This document shows, piece by piece, positions 1 through 7,040 of a stretch of 11,296 nucleotides of DNA. The position numbers and the translations under genes are program-made. Source of the DNA: CAYPTI01 sp964413525 [NCBI: uncultured bacterium] (GTDB taxonomy: Bacteria > T1Sed10-126); contig CAYPTI010000028.1 in the NCBI GenBank assembly GCA_964413525.1, forward strand, positions 6,246 through 17,541, in the 5' to 3' direction. The notes under the pieces are model-generated. The model was not told the origin of the DNA. It did not search any database and worked only from the letters and a program-made list of their open reading frames with translations. Each line of letters opens with the position of its first letter. Within the stretch, counting starts at the first letter, position 1.

Positions 1-408
1 CCGGTTCAACTGCTCCAGTTCGGGGCGGGATTCCACGTTGAACATGTAGATGTCTTCTTCCAGCGCCAGACGCTGCTCCTCGGCCGATTTGGCCACCCCG
101 GCAAAGACCACCTTCCCCGGATCGCCGCCGGCCCGAAGCACCCGGCGAAGTTCTCCTCCCGACACAATATCAAATCCGCAACCGGCGTCGGCCAGCCGGT
201 TGAGAACCGCCAGGTTTCCGTTCGACTTCATGGCAAAGCAGATCAGGTGATCGACCGGGGAAAGAGCCTCCTCGAACTGCCGGTACCGGGAAAGAAAATG
301 GTCCTGGCTGTAGACGTAAAGCGGGGTTCCGTGTTTCTCCGCCAGGTCCTCAAGGGATCGTTCCTCACAGTACAGCACACCGTCACGTCGTTGGAAACCG
401 GTGTCCAT
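1..408 (-). CDS. lysA: Diaminopimelate decarboxylase, N-terminal part (cut by window edge)
   Basis: PLP-dependent enzyme of the alanine-racemase-fold (group IV) decarboxylases; it removes CO2 from meso-diaminopimelate to give L-lysine, the last step of lysine synthesis in the cytoplasm. The frame is open for 136 codons from the ATG at 408 to the left edge, so about two thirds of the protein lies outside. Visible family signatures: GTPLYVYS (residues 28-35), the PLP-lysine segment CFAMKSNGNLAVL with Lys61 (usually YAVKAN), GCGFDIVSGGEL (76-87), VFAGVAKS (101-108) and FNVES (123-127). The ATG is the only possible start because an in-frame TGA lies two codons upstream. A GGAAGG stands 11 bases before it, a rather long spacing. 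The GELxR and FNVES combination favours LysA over ornithine or arginine decarboxylases, but the missing C-terminal half would settle this. It lies downstream of the ferritin gene on the same strand, 202 bases away, so probably has its own promoter. Confidence 0.92.
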   Translation of the reverse strand, partial: MDTGFQRRDGVLYCEERSLEDLAEKHGTPLYVYSQDHFLSRYRQFEEALSPVDHLICFAMKSNGNLAVLNRLADAGCGFDIVSGGELRRVLRAGGDPGKVVFAGVAKSAEEQRLALEEDIYMFNVESRPELEQLNR

Positions 409-432
409 TGGTCAATCAACCTTCCAATCAGG

Positions 433-461
433 CTGGATCCAGGACCGCCACGCCGGGTCCA
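433..461. promoter_or_regulatory. Inverted repeats upstream of lysA (possible operator)
   Basis: Two adjacent symmetric elements lie just upstream of the lysA start. One is a perfect 10-base palindrome CTGGATCCAG (433-442); the other is GGACC-N9-GGTCC (443-461). They sit 25 to 53 bases before the lysA ATG, where an operator or leader hairpin could act. No convincing -10 or -35 box was found between 409 and 610, so the link to lysA transcription is only positional. Short symmetric words like these also arise by chance in GC-rich DNA. Confidence 0.25.
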
Positions 462-610
462 AAACAAGGTGGTTCCGAACGGATGACGACGGTCCGGAGG
501 AAGTGTACGGTGGAACGGCGGACTCGCCCGAACCGGCATTCGGGATCGTCTTGGGTATCACGGTGAACGCTTCCCCGCCCGGGGACGAATTCAAGAAATT
601 CGCTGGTCCG

Positions 611-1039
611 TTACAAATCCTGCAGCAGACGCTTGAATTCCCGGACGTGACCGCTTTCGTCGGCGGCGATCTCCTCCAGCCGAACCTGGAGTTCAATTTC
701 CCCCAGTTGCTCGGCCAGCTCGGAGTGTTCCTTGTAATTCTGTACGTCCTGCTGCTCCATCTCGACGTTCAGTTCGAGCATCTCCCGAATTCCTTCCGGT
801 TTGTCAAACGACATCGCCTCGGTGGTCGGTTCGCCCCCGTAGTCGGCGATTACCTCGGACAGATACTGCGCGTGCTGCAGTTCGTCCTGGATTTCTCCCT
901 CGATGATGTCCCGCACCATGTTGCCCTTGGTCCCAAAGGCTTTGGCCGACTGGTAAGTGTAGCGCTGGATGGCCCCCCACTCGGCCTTCAAATCGTCGTT
1001 TAACGCGTCCAGCAGGTCGTCAATCGTCGGTTCACTCAT
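611..1039 (-). CDS. Bacterioferritin-like non-haem ferritin
   Basis: A 142-residue four-helix ferritin-like protein that probably oxidises Fe(II) at a di-iron centre and stores or buffers iron. All six expected ferroxidase ligands can be placed: Glu20 in helix A (KAEWGAIQRY), Glu53 and His56 (DELQHA), Glu95 in helix C (EMEQQDVQNY), and Glu128 and His131 (DESGH). The two ExxH motifs match the bacterioferritin pattern. The haem-ligand methionine that follows the first glutamate in bacterioferritin (EMxH) is Leu54 here, so haem binding at dimer interfaces is unlikely. It is slightly shorter than the usual ~158 residues. The frame could extend to 1138, but the start at 1039 has GGGAGG seven bases upstream (1047-1052), and the alternative ATG at 1054 overlaps that site. 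It is transcribed divergently from groES. Assignment to the ferritin-like superfamily is firm; a DNA-binding Dps-type role cannot be excluded but the ligand pattern speaks against it. Confidence 0.88.
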   Translation of the reverse strand: MSEPTIDDLLDALNDDLKAEWGAIQRYTYQSAKAFGTKGNMVRDIIEGEIQDELQHAQYLSEVIADYGGEPTTEAMSFDKPEGIREMLELNVEMEQQDVQNYKEHSELAEQLGEIELQVRLEEIAADESGHVREFKRLLQDL

Positions 1040-1161
1040 GACGGAACCTCCCATGTACGAACTGAGGTAACCTCCAATGAGTCTACGTTCCTGCTGGCTG
1101 TTTTCAACGGAGGAGCCGTCGGTTTGGTTCCGATTCAACCGTCGACGAACCGAAATTAATA

Positions 1162-1190
1162 TTGGATACCCGGGGAAAAATTAGTATACT
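1162..1190 (+). promoter_or_regulatory. Putative groESL promoter with palindromic -10
   Basis: TTGGAT (1162-1167) and TATACT (1185-1190) are separated by 17 bases, a standard sigma70-like arrangement with a good -10 and a mediocre -35. The -10 lies inside the perfect palindrome AGTATACT (1183-1190), so the minus strand also reads TATACT and could serve the divergent ferritin gene, although no good -35 is seen in that direction. Start of groE transcription would fall near 1197, directly before the GGAACC-N9-GGTTCC repeat. Confidence 0.5.
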
Positions 1191-1200
1191 TCTTGTTTCC

Positions 1201-1221
1201 GGAACCAAGGGGAAAGGTTCC
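1201..1221. repeat. Inverted repeat GGAACC-N9-GGTTCC (CIRCE-like geometry)
   Basis: Perfect 6-base arms with a 9-base spacer start about four bases after the predicted groE transcription start. CIRCE, the HrcA operator, has the same 9-base spacer but different and longer arms. The element could be a repressor site or a leader hairpin; it is not CIRCE by sequence. Confidence 0.4.
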
Positions 1222-1408
1222 CCCGAACTCAACCCGTGTCGTTCCTGCAGTCAGCCGGTTCGGAACCCGGCGATCCTTCCCTCGGTGCGGGGAAAGCCCC
1301 GGGAACGGGTCGAGGCGGTGGGATGGTTCCGGGAATAAAATCGCCATCAGATCGATTTAGGTTGACGGGAAACCAATCTACTCATTTGGATGAAAGGAGG
1401 TGAGGGAT

Positions 1409-1693
1409 GTGGACCTGCAGCCGTTGGGCGATCGAGTGGTTGCCAAGCGCGTTGAAGCCGAGGAGAAGCGAGACAGCGGGATCGTGATCCCCGAGTCCGC
1501 CCAGGACACACCCACGCAGGCCGAAGTGGTCGCCGTGGGACCCGGCAAGCGTGAAAACGGTTCCATCCAGGAACCCGAAGTCGAGGAAGGTGACCGGATT
1601 GTGTTCGGTGAATTTTCCGGCACCGAGATCAACCTGAACGGGAACGAATACCTCGTTCTCAGTTCCGATGACATCCTCTGCAAAGTCGAGTAA
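1409..1693 (+). CDS. groES: Co-chaperonin GroES (10 kDa)
   Basis: Heptameric lid of the GroEL folding chamber; it binds ATP-loaded GroEL and encloses the substrate protein. The 94-residue product has the typical start LQPLGDRVV, the flexible GroEL-binding loop around residues 17-32 with its hydrophobic GIVIP, the AEVVAVGPGK segment, and the C-terminal strands NEYLVLSSDDILCKVE. Length matches the family (94-97). I place the start at the GTG at 1409: the near-perfect AGGAGG (1395-1400) is 8 bases upstream, whereas the in-frame GTG at 1400 overlaps this binding site. The ATG at 1407 is in another frame. groEL follows after 31 bases on the same strand, so the two form the usual operon. The loop and surface carry many acidic residues, like the rest of the window. 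Confidence 0.97.
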   Translation: MDLQPLGDRVVAKRVEAEEKRDSGIVIPESAQDTPTQAEVVAVGPGKRENGSIQEPEVEEGDRIVFGEFSGTEINLNGNEYLVLSSDDILCKVE

Positions 1694-1706
1694 GTACATC
1701 CTATGA

Positions 1707-3377
<1,671 letters not shown>

Positions 3378-3414
3378 CCGCTGTTTCTACCGATACGCCC
3401 TTTCCCCCTTTTCG

Positions 3415-3459
3415 CCCGAGGGCCGGCTCCCACTATGCCGGCCCTCGGGTCTTTTTTTT
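3415..3459 (+). terminator. Strong intrinsic terminator of groESL
   Basis: A perfect 13-base-pair GC-rich stem (CCCGAGGGCCGGC at 3415-3427 with its complement at 3437-3449) and a 9-base loop are followed by TCTTTTTTTT (3450-3459). This is a textbook rho-independent terminator 38 bases after the groEL stop. On the minus strand the stem is not followed by a T run, so it would end the oncoming htpX transcript less well. Confidence 0.95.
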
Positions 3460-3475
3460 GTCGATCCCCTCCGGT

Positions 3476-4276
3476 TCAACTCATCCCTTCCCGCAATCGC
3501 CGGATCCGTTCCTCCGTCGGCGGATGGGTCGAGAGAGGCCCGGCACTCCCCCGCAACAACCTCCTGAAGGACCGACGGTTGTACGATTCAATAGCCTCCA
3601 GGGCCCGGCTTACCACCTCCGGAGAGGTCCACCGGGCGGCCGCCTCGTCGGCCTGAAACTCCCGCTGCCTCATCAGGGTGGCCACGAAAGGTTGATAGAC
3701 CATTAACGTCAGCACGCTCCAGGCGTGCATGGCCAGAATCACCGGCCATACGAATACCAGCAGAACCCACCCCAGCGGACCGGCGACGATCATCAACAAC
3801 CACAGCTGACCGACGGACGCCATCATCTGCCCGAAGGAGGACAAAAAACCGGTAATCAGGCTGTCATTGTGTTTGATGTGGGCCGCCTCGTGGGCGAGGA
3901 TTCCCGCCTGAATCCGCGGTTTTGTCCGGGCGATCTGCGGGGTGACAAAAATGACGTCCCCCTGCGCGAAGGAGACCGTGAACGCGTTGGCCCCTTCAAG
4001 GGAATCGGTCACGAACAGCCGGGGTTCCCGGCTCAGCCCGGCCCGGGAAGCGATCTCCCGTAACACCGGGCTGTCGGTGGGGCGGGTCGAGAGGTTGCGA
4101 CGAAGCCACCCCATCCCCCGGTAGTAATGGCCCACGAACAGGATGATCGCGCTGATCAGAAACAACCCGAACAACCACAGGCCGTCCACGTTCAACACCC
4201 ACCCCAGCCCCCAGGCCCAGACGGCCAGGATCAACCCCAGAACTCCGAACAGCCCGAGCTGTCGAAGCGTGATCAC
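3476..4276 (-). CDS. htpX: HtpX-like M48 membrane zinc metalloprotease
   Basis: Membrane-bound zinc endopeptidase of family M48B, expected to degrade misfolded membrane proteins on the cytoplasmic side together with other envelope proteases. The 266-residue product has two N-terminal membrane segments (about 5-28 and 33-50), the zinc motif HEAAH (129-133) in GILAHEAAHIKHND, two more hydrophobic segments (about 152-172 and 173-195), the third zinc ligand Glu206 in REFQADEAA, and the C-terminal THPPTEERIRRLR signature of HtpX. Length is close to the usual 280-295. The start is a GTG at 4276 preceded by a G-run with weak binding-site character, so the start is less certain than the gene. It ends opposite the groESL terminator (convergent) and begins 146 bases after the fadE stop on the same strand. 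Co-transcription with fadE is possible but not shown. Confidence 0.93.
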   Translation of the reverse strand: MITLRQLGLFGVLGLILAVWAWGLGWVLNVDGLWLFGLFLISAIILFVGHYYRGMGWLRRNLSTRPTDSPVLREIASRAGLSREPRLFVTDSLEGANAFTVSFAQGDVIFVTPQIARTKPRIQAGILAHEAAHIKHNDSLITGFLSSFGQMMASVGQLWLLMIVAGPLGWVLLVFVWPVILAMHAWSVLTLMVYQPFVATLMRQREFQADEAAARWTSPEVVSRALEAIESYNRRSFRRLLRGSAGPLSTHPPTEERIRRLREGMS

Positions 4277-4422
4277 CGGATTCCCCCCGCCCGATTTACG
4301 TCAGCGGGTATCCGAATGGCTCGACACGTCGACCCGGATCGTCATTCCTCCGACGTCCTGCCCTTCGCATCCTGACGGACCGACCCGAACCCGGTTGGAC
4401 GAAGCGGCAACCGTTTCGACGG

Positions 4423-6858
4423 TCAGAGGCCGGCACGTTCGAACTCCGCAACCGGGAAATCATCCACCTGGATGGCCCGGTGACGCAGCTGTTCCGCCCG
4501 GTGAATCAGGTCCCGTTCCGATTCGGAGATGATCCCCTCCTCAAGGGCTTCCTCCACTCGCTGCTGCGGTCGGCCCTCGGGCAGGGTTCCGTCCCGGATG
4601 GCGTCCTTGACCCGATCGAGAACGTCGTCCGCCTCCACGGAGGTGCGAAACGCCTCCTCCAGCTCATGCAGCGGGTCGCCCTCCTGACCTTCGTGAATGC
4701 CTCGAGTGCGCCGGCGGCGGGCCTCCCCCGGCCGCTGCATAGCTTTGGCGACCCGCTGGCCCAGGGCATCCGACGGCGGCGATCCGATCCGGTTCCATCG
4801 GGCCCAGACCCCCATCAGCCGCAACAACCAGGTCAGACCCGGAATTTGAAGATTTCTATACAATCCCTCGAAAGCCTCCTGGATCCGGTGAAAACAATGA
4901 TCCAGCGCCCAGCGTCGGAAGGGTTCGTCCGCCTCGGGCCGACCCTCGTCACGGGATCGACGCAGGACCGCGGTGGCGATGAACAACCAGGAAAACACGT
5001 CCGCGAACCGACCGGTAAGTTTTTCCTTCCGCCTCATCCGGCCCCCGAGGGTCGTCAGGGCCAGATCGCCGAGAAACGCAAACGAAGCCGTCGCCCAGCT
5101 CAGCTTCCGTCCGTAGCCGGTCCCCGGGGTAACCGGATCCAGCAGGCTGATCCAGCCCCGGGTCACGGTATGGAGCCCGGCCCGAACGGTGTTTTGCACC
5201 AGTCGGCTAACATGTCCCCAGAGGGCCCGATCGAAGTCCTTCAAATCGTCGTTCATGAGAGCGAACATCTCGTCCTGCAGGTGAGGATGGCAGCGGATGG
5301 ATCCCTGGCCGAAGATGATCATGGTCCGGCTGAGGATGTTGGCCCCTTCGACGGTGATCGAGATGGGGGTACCGATGTAAGTGTGGGCCAGCATGTTCTT
5401 CGGTCCCCGGGTGATGGCGGAACCGGCCCGGACGTCCATGCCGTCGTTGATGACTTCCCGTCCCAGTTCCGTCAGGTAGTACTTCGCCATCGCCGAGACC
5501 ACGGCGGGTTTGGTTCCGCCGAGCAACTGACCGGTGACGTAGCGCCGGGTGGCCTCCATCAGGTAATTGTATCCACCCACCCGCGCGAGCGGTTCCTCCA
5601 CCCCTTCGAATTTTCCGATCGGAAGCCCGAACTGACGCCGGACCACCCCGTGAGCCGAGAGCACCCGTTCGGTGTACTTGGCGGAACCGGCGGCCGTGGC
5701 CGGCAGCGAGATGCCCCGGCCCACGTTGAGGCATTCCATCAGCATCTTCCAGCCTTCCCCGGCTCCGTCCCGTCCCCCGATGATCCGGTCCACCGACACC
5801 ACGACGTCCTCCCCCGTGGTGGGCCCGTTGTGGAACGGAACCCCGAGGGGGTCGTGGAACCGGTCGGTGGAGACCCCGTCGGTGTCCGCCGGGATCAGGG
5901 CGCAGGTGATTCCCGGTTCCTCCCCCTTCCCAAGGTGGTTCTCAGGATCGCTGAGCCGGAAGGCCAGCCCGATCAGGGTCGCGACGGGCGCCAGGGTGAT
6001 CCAGCGCTTCTCCCAGTTGAGCCGCATCTTCAGTTCCCCGTCGTCGTCCCGGAACACTTCCCCGGAGGACCGGATGCTGCCGGCGTCCGATCCGGCCCGG
6101 GGTTCGGTCAACCCGAAGCAGGGGATCTCCTCCCCGGAAGCGAGGTCCGGCAGGTAGCGCTCCTTCTGTTCCTGGGTCCCGTACTCCAGGAGAAGTTCGG
6201 CCGGGCCCAGCGAATTCGGAACCATCACCGAGATCGCCAGGACGTAACTCTTGGTGGCGAGCTTCTGGACGATGGCGCTGTTGGCCGCCGGGCTGAACCC
6301 TTTGCCGCCGTATTCCTCGGGGATGATCAACCCGAGGTACCCGTGCTGCTTCATGTGATCCCAGGCTTCCTCGGGCAACCGGCGTTCGTTCCAGACCGTC
6401 CAGTCGTCGACCATCCCGCACAATTCCTCCACCGGTCCCTCCAGAAAAGCCCGTTCCTCGTCGGTGAGCTCCGGGTAGGGAGCCTCCATGAGCCCGGAAA
6501 AATCGGGCCGGCTCGAAAACAGTTCGGCTTCCACGCCCACGTCCCCCGCCTCGATGGCGATCTGCTCCGTCTCCGACATGGTCGGAACGATCCCCATCGT
6601 CCTGATCAAACTCATCAGCGGTCGGGTGATCAGGGACCGCCGCAGCGGAACGATCAGAAACAGTCCCAGCCCGGCCATCAGGATCCCAAACAGCACCGGC
6701 GGGAGACCGAGCAACCAGGCCGCGATCAGGATCCCGGCCGCCCACATCCAGAGCGGGGCTCCGTAGAACCCGAGTCCGAGAACCAGGAGTACGCCCGGGA
6801 GGACCGCGAGCAGCCAGGAACCCTCCAGGGCGAGGCCAAAACCGGGCAGCACGTCCAC
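4423..6858 (-). CDS. fadE: Acyl-CoA dehydrogenase, FadE type
   Basis: Large FAD-dependent acyl-CoA dehydrogenase that makes trans-2-enoyl-CoA, the first step of fatty-acid beta-oxidation. The 811-residue product aligns end to end with E. coli FadE (814). It has two or three hydrophobic N-terminal segments (about 14-30, 37-51, 54-71) that anchor it at the membrane, the N-terminal helical domain with PEEYGGKGFSP (180-190), the flavin/substrate domain with CFGLTEPRAGSDAG (247-260), NVGRGISLP (378-386), and TVEGANILSRTMIIFGQG (502-519) with Glu504 at the catalytic-base position. The FadE-specific C-terminal extension (DUF1974) ends near VDDF (798-801). The frame opens at a TTG (6933), but an ATG at 6912 and that TTG fall inside a predicted promoter. 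GTG 6858 has GGAAG 8 bases upstream and gives the family length, so I chose it; nearby GTGs remain possible. Partner enzymes are not in the window. Confidence 0.95.
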   Translation of the reverse strand: MDVLPGFGLALEGSWLLAVLPGVLLVLGLGFYGAPLWMWAAGILIAAWLLGLPPVLFGILMAGLGLFLIVPLRRSLITRPLMSLIRTMGIVPTMSETEQIAIEAGDVGVEAELFSSRPDFSGLMEAPYPELTDEERAFLEGPVEELCGMVDDWTVWNERRLPEEAWDHMKQHGYLGLIIPEEYGGKGFSPAANSAIVQKLATKSYVLAISVMVPNSLGPAELLLEYGTQEQKERYLPDLASGEEIPCFGLTEPRAGSDAGSIRSSGEVFRDDDGELKMRLNWEKRWITLAPVATLIGLAFRLSDPENHLGKGEEPGITCALIPADTDGVSTDRFHDPLGVPFHNGPTTGEDVVVSVDRIIGGRDGAGEGWKMLMECLNVGRGISLPATAAGSAKYTERVLSAHGVVRRQFGLPIGKFEGVEEPLARVGGYNYLMEATRRYVTGQLLGGTKPAVVSAMAKYYLTELGREVINDGMDVRAGSAITRGPKNMLAHTYIGTPISITVEGANILSRTMIIFGQGSIRCHPHLQDEMFALMNDDLKDFDRALWGHVSRLVQNTVRAGLHTVTRGWISLLDPVTPGTGYGRKLSWATASFAFLGDLALTTLGGRMRRKEKLTGRFADVFSWLFIATAVLRRSRDEGRPEADEPFRRWALDHCFHRIQEAFEGLYRNLQIPGLTWLLRLMGVWARWNRIGSPPSDALGQRVAKAMQRPGEARRRRTRGIHEGQEGDPLHELEEAFRTSVEADDVLDRVKDAIRDGTLPEGRPQQRVEEALEEGIISESERDLIHRAEQLRHRAIQVDDFPVAEFERAGL

Positions 6859-6903
6859 GGTGGTCACTTCCGGGTTGATCGGGTTGATAACATGTGCACC
6901 ATC

Positions 6904-6933
6904 ATCATACATCCGGTCGCATCGACCGACCAA
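6904..6933 (-). promoter_or_regulatory. Putative fadE promoter with internal operator-like repeat
   Basis: On the minus strand TTGGTC (6933-6928) and TATGAT (6909-6904) are 18 bases apart. The spacer contains the inverted repeat CGGTCG-CAT-CGACCG (6914-6928), perfect over 6-base arms, which just overlaps the -35. A repressor bound there would block RNA polymerase. Transcription would start near 6897, leaving a leader of about 39 bases before the GTG start at 6858. No regulator gene lies nearby. Confidence 0.5.
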
Positions 6934-6975
6934 CGGACCCCGCCGGGTCGGCGCCGGAGGAGTTCCTTCTCCGTC

Positions 6976-7004
6976 TGGACATCAACCCGGATCCTGTTTA
7001 CATT
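6976..7004 (+). promoter_or_regulatory. Putative promoter of the Lon-like gene
   Basis: TGGACA (6976-6981, five of six matches to TTGACA) and TACATT (6999-7004, four of six to TATAAT) are spaced by 17 bases. Transcription would begin near 7011, about 30 bases before the start codon. It lies back to back with the fadE promoter, about 40 bases away. Confidence 0.5.
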
Positions 7005-7040
7005 CATTTTTCAACTCACTTCACGGTAAGGAGCCAAGCC

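Larger units (their letters stand above)
1040..1408. promoter_or_regulatory. Divergent intergenic region between ferritin and groES; groE leader
   Basis: This 369-base gene-free stretch must hold the promoters of both flanking genes. The best groE promoter is at 1162-1190. From there to the groES start is an untranslated leader of about 210 bases, rich in symmetric words: GGAACC-N9-GGTTCC (1201-1221), GGTTC-G-GAACC (1257-1267), a CGGGG-AAAG-CCCCG hairpin (1288-1301) and a further GGTTCC (1325-1330). A TAAAAT (1336-1341) could be a closer -10 box but has no matching -35. The classical HrcA operator CIRCE (TTAGCACTC-N9-GAGTGCTAA) is absent, and so is a clear heat-shock-sigma promoter. The segment 1040-1161 shows only the ferritin ribosome binding site and an AT-rich patch at 1151-1167. 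Confidence 0.6.

Noticed and set aside
572-585. TCCCC-GCCC-GGGGA hairpin after the ferritin gene as a terminator
   Set aside because: The stem is only 5 pairs and no T-run follows it on the minus strand.
401-1003. 200-codon plus-strand open frame over the ferritin gene
   Set aside because: The minus strand here encodes a ferritin with all di-iron ligands and a strong ribosome binding site; the plus frame has neither.
1156-1347. 63-codon minus-strand frame in the groE leader
   Set aside because: There is no ribosome binding site before its ATG, the peptide looks random, and it lies across the groE promoter and leader.
1362-1390. TTGACG near 1362 as a groES promoter
   Set aside because: There is no acceptable -10 at 16-18 bases, and transcription would start almost at the ribosome binding site.
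1191-1408. CIRCE element for HrcA
   Set aside because: No TTAGCACTC or GAGTGCTAA-like arms are present; only a different repeat with the same spacer length.
4391-4425. ACCGT-TTCG-ACGGT hairpin after fadE as a terminator
   Set aside because: The 5-pair stem lies at the fadE stop but has no T-run on the minus strand.
4480-7029. 849-codon open frame on the plus strand opposite fadE
   Set aside because: It is the antisense shadow of fadE, kept open by the GC-rich codon pattern. The product is Pro/Gly/His/Arg-rich with no domain, whereas the other strand encodes a protein colinear with FadE.
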